Shown here: positions 34,060-44,469 of the stretch, piece after piece
How positions within the stretch are numbered: the first letter of the stretch is position 1
Layout: every line of letters starts with the position of its first letter
Assembly (NCBI RefSeq): GCF_036898095.1
Contig: NC_090768.1
Span: forward strand, 48,596,792 to 48,660,791
Direction of reading: 5' to 3'
DNA: 64,000 bases
Source of the DNA: Palaemon carinicauda
Lineage: Eukaryota > Arthropoda > Malacostraca > Decapoda > Palaemonidae
Made by a program: the position numbers and the translations under genes
Notes under the pieces: model-generated
What the model was told of the DNA's origin: nothing
Seen by the model: the letters and a program-made list of their open reading frames with translations, nothing else
Database searches by the model: none

Positions 34060-35215
34060 GTATGATTACAGACAACCATATTTACAAACGTTTAAGTTAC
34101 AAACACACTTGCTGTTATAATGAAGTAATGTTTGCAATCTTTTGCAAGTGCAAATTTTGAATTGCGCATCTTCAGCATAGTAGTGGGTATGTTTGGCCGC
34201 AACCCACACTAAGCAGCACAGTACCATAGCCACAGCATCACTTAGTCTGGTTATGTGGTGACTCACGTTTGTTTATGCTCCAGCTGGTTGCTGTATTTTT
34301 TTGTTTTGTTTAACTGTACTGTACAGTATTTTCTTAAAAAATAATTCCATAATGGCCAATGGAAAGAGTGAGGCAAGAGATGATAGTGGCAATGCTAAGA
34401 AGCAGCAAGCAATCTCTATGAAATCGAATGTTGCAGTAATTAAGAACTTAGATTCTATTGAAAAGATGGCAAGTGTAGCGCATTCATAGAATATAAATAA
34501 TTTGACTGTGTACAATTTAAAAGAACAAAAGCAATATTATGGAGCATTGTAAGCTTTCAGTATATTATCTACTCGGTTGACAATAATTAGCATGAAATGC
34601 GGAAAGCTGGTAGAGGAGATGGAGACTTCTATACATGTGGATTGAACACCATGGGCAGATACTGGCACTACTTAATCTTAATGCTCACACAAGAGAGGGC
34701 ATGAAACTTTTTGGATGATCTAAGGGCTAAGACAGAGTAAAAACCTGCTAATGATACTTTTTTTGCAAGTCGTGGGTGGTTTCATCGTTTTAGAAATGCG
34801 CCAATTTGCACTACGTAGTTGTTAACTGTGAAGAGGTGAGTGCGGACAAAGGACAAATAAAGTTCCGAAACTGGTAAGGAAAAGAATAGAGAAGGGAGGT
34901 TACACTCCTCAACAGATTTTTAATATCTATGAAACTGTCCTCCTCTGAAAAAAAATGCTAGAAAAACTTGTATCAGTCATGTGGGTGAGATGATGCCAGT
35001 ATTCAGAGGTGGGAAAGACAGGATAACCCTGCTCGCCGGCTGACAATGTTTCTAGTGATTTAAAGTTAAAACCGGTATTAGTGTACCTCACTGCCAATCC
35101 ACATGCTCTGAAAAATTTGACAATAGGTTGTCTTCTTATCATCTGTATATCAAGTGCTAAAGCCTTGGTCACTGGTGCTTTCACCATTTTATTCCTTAGA
35201 TGAAGTTATATTGTC
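34060..35215 (+). pseudogene. Tigger-type transposase remnant 1 (intron 3)
   Basis: MANGKSEARDDSGNAKKQQA then ISMKSNVAVIKNLDSIEKMA (from 34352) is the CENP-B like N-terminus of a Tigger1-type transposase. Downstream, in broken frames, GWFHRFRNAP (about 34785), a QQIFNI-like Asp box remnant (about 34910) and GKDRITLLAG (35010) follow the family order. The rest is decayed. About 34060-34300 looks like its 5' untranslated region. PLRG1 sense strand. Confidence 0.7.
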
Positions 35216-35529
35216 TGAAGAAGGGAATTCCATACAAGATTTTATGTGTAACTTTGAATATGAATAAATCAGTATATAAGCATACTAATTAGAATTGGCT
35301 TATCACTGTGTGAAAAAAATTTTCTTTCCATGTCCACATTATATGGACAAGTACTAATGAGACTAGCACTCAATTCACAGAGACCAGTCATGCAGTGCCT
35401 ATACACCACCCACGAAGTGTTTAATGATTTTTGCAAGCATCTTCAGAGGTATTCTTTGTAAAGTTGTGACCGTGTGTTCTTCAAAAAATTGTGATTCCCA
35501 ATATCCATCGTCAAGTTAACAGTAGAGTA

Positions 35530-35970
35530 CATATCAAGAAAATGACCCCCAAGACGATAAAGAAAGATGGTGAGGTGATTACCGCAGAAGTGTAAAAATA
35601 AATTATTGAGAAGCTTGAACAAGGTGCGTGTGTGGCAGACTTAGCGAAAATCTGTATGAATCTCAAGAAAAAAGAAGAAATAAAATCAACTTATGTTGAG
35701 AAAAGGGTGCTGGCATTTATGTAACGATGGCCACTTGTTCTTGATAACATAGAAAATTTGTGTTCATCTGGATCAAAGAGAAGTTAGCAGGAGATATGAT
35801 TACTGGGATAAGGCAAAGGTAATGTATGTTGACCTTGTTAAATAGGAGCCAGATACTTTAGCAGACATAGAAAGAGAAACAAAGTTGCGCTGTGGCTGGT
35901 TTAAAGATTTTAAGAAAAAACTGGCATCCATATTGTTGTGCGAATTGGTGAGGCTGTAAATTCTGTTGTC
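35530..35970 (+). pseudogene. Tigger-type transposase remnant 2 (intron 3)
   Basis: MTPKTIKKDGEVITAEV (35540), a KIIEKLEQGACVADLAKI helix-turn-helix with a stop nearby, then LVLDNIENL and a CGWFKDF-like box follow the start of a Tigger transposase. It belongs with the copy at 52470-53720 (MYVADLGKMY), which has the same N-terminal block. No catalytic domain is left. Confidence 0.6.
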
Positions 35971-36169
35971 AAGGTACGAGAGTCATTCATTGTAGAATTT
36001 AAAGTTTGTGGATTCTGTCATACATACTTCAGCAAGTATTCAATTGTGATGTGAAGGTCAGCTGTGTACTCCCCATCCAAGTTAGAACCTTTTGGTTGGT
36101 TGAAACTAGTGTGATTCCCTTCAATAGGTTGTGAAGGTTCCATCACCACAGGAGGATGCTTTGCAGTTC

Positions 36170-36830
36170 TTTGCTTTTGGAGTTGGAGAGAACGTATCCT
36201 GAATCTGCGGAAAGGATAAATTTTTCCAGGCAAACTAAGTTTCCATTTACTGCTTGCGATTGCTTTGCAGAGGGCTGAGTGTCTTGAGAATTGATGAGGG
36301 GTAAACTTGGGATGCCTCATCCTTCATCTCAAACAGGTTTACCCTCCCCTGAATGGTTTCCATCTCTATACTTGGGTACATTACTCTTGTGGAATGGGTG
36401 AGGTCAAACTTCATTTTGTTTATATGCAGGCCTGATTAGTGGCTGATCCTAACAAAATCTGTAGGCCTCTGACCAATGCTTGGTTGAAGGAAAGCAAAAT
36501 CACTCTGTCATCCAGCTACTGCTGTAGACTTAGTAAGCCTAGGAGGCCAATGCTATTCTGCCCTCTTGAGGACCTGGGTAGCTGTTGCAAAGCCAGAGCA
36601 GAAGGTCTTGAATTGGAAGATCCTGCCCCACCAGACAAGGCATAGAAACTTCCTTTGTGCCGAGTGAATGGAGATGTATAAATTTATGCTATATTTGTTT
36701 AGGGTTGTCAGGATGTTACTCTCCCTGACTGAATGCTTTACAGGGTCTGATGTCTCGATGCTTAACAATTGATTAAGGTGAGAGGGAGGGGCTTGTCCAG
36801 GAAATGCGAGTGATTGCCCTGACATGGGAC
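36170..36830 (-). pseudogene. DIRS-type reverse transcriptase remnant, copy E, minus strand
   Basis: On the minus strand from about 36700, YISIHSAQRKFLCLVWWGRI then FQFKTFCSGFATATQVLKRA matches the RT fingers/palm of the DIRS copies (YFQIPVHPSSRKFLQVKWGS, FRTLCFGLSTAPQVFTRV in H). It continues as a LDDRVILLSF remnant of the YxDD box, GLHINKMKFDLTHSTRVMY and FRIRSLQLQKQ, as in the post-catalytic part of H. Multiple stops. The only clear antisense DIRS piece within the gene. Confidence 0.7.
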
Positions 36831-38600
36831 TTCTACTTATTGTGGGTCTTACCCAATGTTCATCTAAGCTTCCTACTTACTTGCTACAAGCAACATACAC
36901 AAGGATAAGAGATGGGACTCGTCTTCTACATCTTCTAGCCGTGAACCTTTTAGATAAGTGATACCCTTATTCAGGAGCGCTATTGAAACTTAAGGGCAGA
37001 TAGCCTATCTTTTCACTGCTGGAAGGAAGGAACTTACCCAGGAGGCGTAGTTTATTTGGTATTAATATTCTAGGGGGAGCCAAGGCCAGAACAGAGCCTA
37101 TTATTGATCCTTTTATCCACAATGTTGTTTGGTCTACAGAGAGAGGAGTATGATGTATTGTGTAGACTCTTAATGAAGACCAACTTGTCCATCAGATATG
37201 TGACTGATTCTGTGGGAAGGTATTTGTTCAGTTGGTCCTTATTTTGGAGATCTCAGAGGTCATAAGGAGGGAAAGGTTTTGAGAAGTCCTGAAAGGCAGC
37301 ATCCTTCTTAATCCCAATTTTGCCTAGAAGTAGAGGCTTATTGTATGTTAAAAAATACTCATTGTCTAAAGCAGTGGCTCCCAAACTTTTTCTGTCATCA
37401 CTGCCTGCACCCAGTTCAGACATCCAGATTTCACCCTTCATGTGTATGAGGGGAAGAGTAATCAAAATGCTGTGACTATTTACTCATTTATTTTAAAGAT
37501 AGAGAGCAGTTAGTAACAATTAGACATAGCTATAGAGAGCAGTGTAGTTATTTCTCCCCCGGTAGCTTCAAATTTCCTCCATTTTGTGAAATGCTGGTCT
37601 AAAGAGCAAACAATCATCTTTACTTTGGAGATGTATTCTGTAAAGTAAGTCTTAAGTGCCAGGAGCAAGCTCATGGCAATGAGAACCAATTCCTGCCAGT
37701 TCAGAAGATCAATTGATTCCTTTGATGTGACCCCGATTGGCTTTGGGTAGGAGACAGGAGCACCTCTGGACACTGAAGGCTTCCTTTAGAGGGAATTGCT
37801 GCTTATGGTCTAATAAAGCTTACCACACTTTCGAGTCAATCTATATGTCATTGCAATAAAACTGGTAGATCTGTGTTCATAGCTTGGAGGATGGAGACCC
37901 AAATCTCCTCTTCCTTCTAGGGTTGCCCAATTGTACCCTAAGCTTTGTTGGCTGGTTGCCAACAGTGGAGCTCAGCTGGGTATCAGCTCATAGAGTGAAA
38001 CCTGATTTGCCTTCCTTCTCTAGCACACCATGATAGGCCTTGTCTTCTGGGGGCATCACATGCAAGTTGAGCCAAGACATGAAAGTATGACCACACCTGC
38101 TCTTAGAGCTGAGGTATTAGGAATTTATATAAGGAAACATGGAAATCAACAGCTATTTGGATCTCAAATAGAGAAGCCCAAATTTGTTCTTTTAAAGGGG
38201 TTGTCATCTCCCTCGCCAATTTTTTTTACCTCGTGTAATGGGGGAGGTGGTCAAGAGCTTGAATGGCCATGGAAGAGGCGGGAAGCCAGACAAAACAGGT
38301 GTATTTGTTTTTACCTTTTAAGTTGCAACTGGCAGCATGTCATTCTGGGTAAAGGCAACCTATGAATGAGTAATTATATTGAATGTGAAATATTTTCTCC
38401 CAAATTTTCAGAATAATATGATAGATTTTTTTGTAGTACAATAAACTTTATGATTACTTTAAAGCCTATCATGTAGCCCTCATTTTTGTCAAATCTAATT
38501 TATACCAAGTCTGTACTTCATATATATGATGGATGAATTGATAGCTATGCGTAAGCTGGAAACTCCTTGACTGCAAAGGATATTTCTATGTATTGTTTTA
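36831..38600 (+). other. Intron 3 DNA, little recognisable
   Basis: No convincing gene. At 37374-37393 GCAGTGGCTCCCAAACTTTT resembles the terminal repeat of hAT-type transposons, but no partner end or transposase was found. The rest may be further decayed copy E sequence upstream of its RT on the minus strand; I could not confirm this. Confidence 0.35.
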
Positions 38601-38722
38601 GAAGATTGAAGTGTGCATTGAGTTTCATGTTAATAAATATCTGTTTTTAAAAGGTTTCCAAGTTTTTTGTTTCTGTTTTCTATTTTTGTATTCTAGTGCT
38701 TATAATATGCATTTTTTTCCAG

Positions 38723-38838
38723 GTTCAATGGATAGCGAGGCTGGAGTTTTTGCAATGACATTCGATCAAAGTGGATCACGTCTTATAACATGTGATGCCG
38801 ATAAGACCATAAAGATATATAAGGAAGATGACACAGCT
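38723..38838 (+). CDS. PLRG1: PLRG1 internal exon d (last WD40 repeat)
   Basis: A 116 bp exon between a ttttttccag acceptor and gct|gtaagt donor. The first two bases complete the Gly codon begun in the previous exon. It encodes [20 protein letters not shown] and [18 protein letters not shown], and ends in phase 0. It is the expected continuation to the end of the propeller, with no damage. Confidence 0.95.
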
Positions 38839-39505
38839 GTAAGTTTATGTTTTGTTTTTATTGTTCTGTGTTAAACCAATCAAATTATGTACAGTATTTG
38901 TAACATATGGAAGATATCCCTCCTGTGATTGACATTGAAATTGGAACTGTGTACTATAAATGGTAACAAATAGCTTAATAATAGGCAAAGAACCATCAGA
39001 ATTATAAATGACCTTACCTGTATTTATCATTATAGTGGGTTCAGTATATTATAGATGTTTGTATATATAATTCTGTACTCTAGTTCTGTTTATGACCTAT
39101 GAATGTTTTGTTTAATATGATTATGTGGAAGAGGGTATTTATGCTTTTTGGTCATGCAAATAGTCATGATGGAATACAGTGTAATTACTTTAAAGGTTTG
39201 GGCCATATAGACCTACTTTGATATGTTAGTCTCTTTCTTTCTTACTGTGTAATTGGGCATTATTTCTGAATCACAGTAATAGGAAGTAAAGAATTTTGTA
39301 ACAAGGTCCTTCCCCATGTGAGAGAGTCTCGCCCTTCTGAATTATTGCTGTGCTTACAATGGCTTCCGTGATACAAGCTTGAAATTGATGAAAGTGATAT
39401 GCATACAGCTTTTGATATTTATATTTAAGTAAGAATAAAATCATGATGTAGAACATTACAATTCTAATGAAAATCACTATAGAATTCTTTTCTTATCTTT
39501 TCCAG

Positions 39506-39565
39506 ACTGAGGAAACCCACCCTGTTAATTGGAGGCCTGAGATCTTAAAGAGAAGAAAATATTAG
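39506..39565 (+). CDS. PLRG1: PLRG1 terminal exon e, coding part
   Basis: After tatcttttccag the exon encodes TEETHPVNWRPEILKRRKY and stops at TAG 39563-39565. This is the conserved basic tail of PLRG1 (WxPEIxKRxx). The short 667 bp intron before it is the only one here without a recognisable transposon. The 3' untranslated region probably ends soon after the AATAAA at 39657. Confidence 0.94.
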   Translation, partial: TEETHPVNWRPEILKRRKY

Positions 39566-39656
39566 AAGCCTGAAGGACCTGGTGTTAAAGCATTAGTTTG
39601 TAGAAGAATTAAAATGGCTTTATTTTTTATTAGAGTAAGTTATGTTTCACCTTTTT

Positions 39657-39662
39657 AATAAA
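39657..39662 (+). promoter_or_regulatory. Candidate polyadenylation signal of PLRG1
   Basis: AATAAA lies 92 bp after the PLRG1 stop codon, in AT-rich DNA and followed by a T-rich stretch. Other AT-rich hexamers occur nearby, so the actual site needs transcript data. Confidence 0.5.
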
Positions 39663-40059
39663 CTAAAAAGAGTTTATTTGTTATTTACAGTAATCCTCTT
39701 ACCAAACTGTTGTATTAGGAAATTACTGTATTCATGCAATTTACAGACCACCTATTTTACTCTTAGTGCAATACCGGCAATACTGAGGATTCTTTTTTTT
39801 ACACTTTGTTTGGCATCATATCCTTTTAATCTTGTTCCATCTGAACATTTGATTGCTTCAAATTTATCCTTTTTCAATTTTGACTTCTCAAATTAGATAT
39901 TTTGGTGTTAAATTGGTGGTAATATGAACACGATTGAAACTCATTTGTTAACAAGACTGAATAATTCCTGGTGGTAAAATTGCCGTTGGGATTATTTCCA
40001 GTGGGAAAATTGCCATGGAGAAAACTGCCAAGTGGAAAATCTTTAAAACTATTAGCTGT

Positions 40060-40256
40060 ATAACTAAATAATCATTTGATATCCCACAAACTAGCCAAGT
40101 GCCTGGCCTTCCCTGGTCCTAGCTTGGGTGGAGAGTGTTCTTGGGTACTGATCATATGGATATATGGTCAGTCTCTAGGGCAATGTTCTGCTAGCTAGGG
40201 CATTGTCACTGACCCTTACCTCTGCCATTCATGAATGGCCTTTAAACCTCGAACCT
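40060..40256 (+). repeat. SINE R3 body, second copy
   Basis: AGTGCCTGGCCTTCCCTGGT, CTAGCTTGGGTGGAGAG, GGTACTGATCATATGGATAT, GGTCAGTCTCTAGGGCAATG and CTCTGCCATTCATGAATGGC match the body of the element at 21757-22095. The tRNA-like head is missing or too diverged. It abuts the truncated recombinase of DIRS copy F. Confidence 0.65.
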
Positions 40257-40257
40257 T

Positions 40258-41060
40258 TAGAGACTATCCAGCATCTCCAAGCAAAAGGCTTTTTGAAAGG
40301 CAATACACAAATGTTTGGATATCTGTAGGTCCTCAGCAGATGCCAACCAAGAAAAGTGATTGGAGTTGTAGAAGACATACTTCCCTAGTTGGAGCCTCTT
40401 TTCAATCGAAAGTGGATTTTCGCGTCTACCGTCGCCAGAAGTTTCAGTCTTAGCCTTAAAAGGGAATTGCTCAGCCTTGAACCAAGGCTTTAGACTGAAG
40501 GGCTTAGATCTTTAATCTTTGTGGCAGCTGTCTATGCTCATGAGGATCTTCTAGCAATCTTGTTTTCCTGCATTGGATGTCACTCGAGTTCTCATGTTCC
40601 TCAATAGGGCCCCATGCAAACTTTTGAGGCATGTGTCAGAAAAAGATATTACACTCAAGATGGTCTTCCTCCTTACCCTGACCTCAGCGAAACAAATAGA
40701 CAAGCTTCATGGAATATCCTATGTCATCAGTGATACTGAGTGATGGAAGCCGATTTAATTCTCTTTTATTCCTGAGTTCGTTATGAAGTCTCAGAACCCG
40801 TCTGTTTATGATCTGAGGTTCAAGTTTTTCTCTGTCTCCTCCTGTAAGCATGCAACCAATGTTCCAGATGATATGCTTCTTTATTCTGAGAGGATGCTAC
40901 GCCACTACCTAAAGCGGACTCAGCTTTTCAAACTGCAGTACCAAAATCTTCTCCCAAGTGCAGGCACATTCAAGAAGATCTTAAGGAATGCTTATCCTTT
41001 TAGCTTCGAGAAACCACCAGGCAAGCTTATCGTCCATTGGTTAAGGATCTAAAGTAACCT
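40258..41060 (+). pseudogene. DIRS-F tyrosine recombinase remnant, box I Arg lost
   Basis: Readable pieces: GNCSALNQGFRLKGLDL (about 40455), a LMFLNRAPCKLLRHVSEKDI stretch then TLKMVFLLTLTSAKQIDKLH (about 40585-40710), FIPEFVMKSQNPSVYDLRFK (about 40765), and a RMLRHYLKRTQLFK stretch (about 40890), matching copy H in order. SAKQIDKLHG stands where active copies have SAKRVxE(I/L)H, so the first catalytic Arg is Gln. Box II and the Tyr were not found. Several stops. Confidence 0.75.
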
Positions 41061-41774
41061 GCTCAAGTTCGCTCACAAAGTCAAGGGGATCCTCCAGGAA
41101 GAAGAAATCAGTGGCACAATTTATGAAGACCAGAATTTTGATGCTAGCCAGCCTTCATGACCCATCATATGCAGGAGTATACCCTGAAGTCCCTGGACAC
41201 GTTGTTGCTGGGACCAGTGGTAGTTCCTCAGAAGATTGTATATTGAACCTAGCTCCTTCATAGAAGAAACATCGCGTTGAAGATAACGGTTACAACATAA
41301 ATCTGGGATGAGAGGTAAGAATTGATGATGTCTATCTGTTTTTTTCTATTCTTTTCCCTCCTATGGGGTGCAGCAGTTGTGCCTTTATTCGTTGGATCGG
41401 AGGTTATGGTGATGCAGGTATCTAACATATCGTGGAAATTTTCTATTTATGTAAAGGTAGAAGTACAGTTTCTTCCCCATCCTCTTTATGAGGTGGAGGA
41501 TGAAAACAATGAATATAACCCATTTCTTTAAATTGACCATACAGTTCAAGACATCATATTCTCTTTAGGATATAGGTTTCTCCGTGAGTGCTTGTTTGTC
41601 TACAGAAACTTAGCCTGTAGCTTGAGAAACTTTTCTCAGGATGTTAGGAGGTGGGTAGGAATCAGCACACCCTCACCTCTATAGATTTGATTGTTCTGAC
41701 ATCCCAGAATTTTAGACCAGCCAGCTTGGTTATAGAAGCTTCCTCCGAAGGATAGGTCTCCTTTTAAAGGATGA

Positions 41775-42060
41775 GAATTTGTATACGTGCGGGAAAAAAT
41801 CACAAATTTTAAAAGTAATTTGTATTTTTCCTATCTACTCAAACCTGAGCTCTTTAAGCTACACTTCCCTCCTCAACCACCCTGTGAGTCCTAGGTGAAG
41901 GTCAAAGTGGCTAATTAGTGTGCTGGCTTCCCCGCCACCCACCAATTACCACTGACACTTTGTTATAAATTTTAACAGCTTAGTTCTTGATACACTCAAA
42001 TCACACTTTTATCAAAGGACTCAGGTATGTATAATTAGGAAAAATACAATTACTTTTAAA
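41775..42060 (+). repeat. DIRS-F internal complementary region and right end
   Basis: AAAAGTAATTTGTATTTTTC followed by CTATCTACTCAAACCTGAG (about 41812-41848) is an imperfect reverse complement of CTCAGGTATGTATAATTAGG and AAAAATACAATTACTTTT (about 42022-42058). Same arrangement as the other copies. Confidence 0.65.
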
Positions 42061-43660
42061 AAGATTATGATTTTCATGGATCGAGTAGCCTGGAGATGTA
42101 AAGTTTTATTGTGGCCCTATGTTTTAAACTATTGCCACTATTAAAGACATCAATGTATGTAATCCATCTTTAGAAATTCTTTTGAACTGATTACATTTTC
42201 CTACATTTATCATTATCATCAGATTGAGTGTCAAATATTCCTCTGATTCAGGTGGACTGGTTCCTGGCAATCCAACTCCAAGAGGTGTCTGCATCTTGAC
42301 ACTATAATTATAGCTCCCTGAAGATTTTGTACAGTGTATATAGCACTCTGTTGGGCTTTATCACAGTTTTCTTCTTGTTGTAAAGTATACACAGAAGTGT
42401 GTACAGTACTTGAAGGCTAGTGATTGAAGTATTACGGATATAATTTTTTTCCTAAGTTCGGAAGAATTACATTTTTGGATTACTTGGACTATGAACATTT
42501 TATGTGTGATAACTAAAATAGCAATTTACTGCAAAAGTTTTTAAGACACATGAACACCATGCATCTTTGTCAGGTCTTGAATATGTGGAAGTAACCTCTA
42601 TGCTATTTTTTTACCATTACTTAGTGAAAGATTTTTGGAATTTTTTGCCCTTCAACATGCAGGAGTAAATTTGGTTTATTGCCTTTTGTAACTTGTGTTG
42701 CTTTCAAATAGATTTGAAATATCACATATCTTGTGCATCTCAAGCTCCTGTGATAAGCATTCATGGCTAAAATTAATTATTTTTCCTTTGGATTTGGATG
42801 TCCAATAGTTTGTTTGTCCTTATTGCTTATCCGTACCTGCATTACTCCGTTCACCACAGATGTTTAGGGTGCTTACCGGATGAAGCCTAGCCGACAATAT
42901 GTGCTGTTTTCCTGCCGGAAAATGTCAAGATAAGGGTTATTAGACCTCTTGTTTCAAGTCGGTATATTTTTCCTTTATTTGAAACAAAGTTACTTTATTG
43001 TTACTAACTATAGTGGAAAATAATTATTTTCTGAAATCCAGGCAACTAATTTTTTTCCGACAAGTAAAAGTACAAATGCTGTTCAAGATATAGCCATTCA
43101 AATAATAAAACAAGATTAGAAAAACAAGTGAAACACCATTTCTTGGCTACTCTTACTTAATTTAAGTTCTTATGTAATTCATTTAAACTTATACGTTTCA
43201 ATATATAAGTTTGGTGTAGGCATTACATCAATTAATATCCTGATATGATCCAGTGTGTTTATGTACCCAACTAATACACTGGCCTACGTGATAAACAAAA
43301 TAAACTTACCAATTACCCTGTCAATCTATAAAAAGTACTGATGATCTTGGACAAGAAATTTTCATTCTTAAGAATGGCCTACATAATAGAAAAGCCATTG
43401 ATAGTCCAAACATCTTAGCATTCTGATTTCTATGTAAATTGTTTTAACCATGGTTACATAGCTATTCATGTGTACAACCAGTAAACATAGAGCATAATAA
43501 TTTTGTTCAAAATACTGGTATAATAAATTCCTTAAACTGAATTTTTAATGCACTTCACCTATTTTGGGGGTTCCAGTCAAGAAACGGGTGGCAAGTATAA
43601 TTTGCAAATGAAGCTATAATTTAGAACATGAAACCCAGTATTTTGTTATTCTTTTTTTTT
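42061..43660 (+). other. Intergenic DNA, nothing recognised
   Basis: AT-rich sequence with no long frame, no transposon domain and no RNA gene that I can see. A splice-acceptor-like tctgattcag followed by a short open stretch occurs at about 42241-42310 but has no supporting homology. Confidence 0.5.
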
Positions 43661-43795
43661 TATGCTCATAGCACCAAGTTACCATTTGGAATCTCTTTAT
43701 ACTCCATACCTGTTACAAACAGATATAAATTTTAGAATATTTACCTTTTGGTGGTATTCTACACCATGTCATAAAAGGAGTATACTTGGAAAAAC

Positions 43796-44172
43796 TATTT
43801 GTGTACAAAACAAATATCACTATGTTCTTCTAAGGGATCTTAAAACTACAGATGTAAAGTATATCATTCCTAATTTGTTTGGTCCCCTCACTAAATTTTT
43901 TTCAATACTCCAAAACCTTTCGGACAATGGCCTTTTATAAAATTACCATCTGGAAACTTTTTTTTTTTTTTTAAAGTCGGAAATCCATTTCATTGTGTAC
44001 AAAACAAATATCACTATGTTCTTCTAAGGGATCATAATGAAACTACAGATTATAATATATCATTCCTAATTTGTTTGGTCTCCTCACTAAATTTTTTTCA
44101 ATACTCCAAAACCTTTCGGACTATGGCCATTTATAAAGTTACCATCTGGAAACTTTTTTTAAAACTCGGAAA
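43796..44172 (+). repeat. ~194 bp tandem duplication
   Basis: GTGTACAAAACAAATATCAC begins at 43801 and at 43995. Both copies continue through TATGTTCTTCTAAGGGATC, TCATTCCTAATTTGTTTGG, CCAAAACCTTTCGGAC and TACCATCTGGAAAC to a T run. Differences are small indels and substitutions. No coding role is evident. Confidence 0.88.
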
Positions 44173-44469
44173 TGCACCTCACACAACTATTGGAGTTGGT
44201 GCGTTTGAGAAATTTCACCACTTTATCACTTTTCAACTATAAATATTTTATTGAAAATAAATGGTGTTAATATTAATCTTCCAAGGCTATCAGTTTTTGT
44301 AAGAATTACTACATTCAACTGAGATTTGTAAATACAGATCTGTGACGGTACTGTAAAACTACTGTATTAGCTTTTGAAATACAGTAATTATAACTGTGAT
44401 TTGTGTAAAATTTTGTATCCATAATGTTATGAATAAAATGTCGTGCTGGGTGTTATGGTGAATTATTTA

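Larger units (their letters stand above)
40258..42060 (+). mobile_element. DIRS-type copy F, 3' half only
   Basis: It begins abruptly at the recombinase start (RLSSISKQKAF-like) against the SINE body, covers a decayed recombinase, a 3' non-coding region, an internal complementary region (about 41775-41860) and a right end near 42060. RT and RNase H are absent. It lies about 600 bp past the PLRG1 stop, in the same orientation. Confidence 0.72.

Noticed and set aside
37374..37393. hAT-like terminal motif
   Set aside because: No partner terminal repeat, target duplication or transposase was found nearby.
42241..42310. Possible alternative 3' exon (acceptor tctgattcag, then a short open stretch ending TAA)
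   Set aside because: PLRG1 already ends properly at 39565, and the 20 or so codons match nothing I know. One acceptor-like site is expected by chance.
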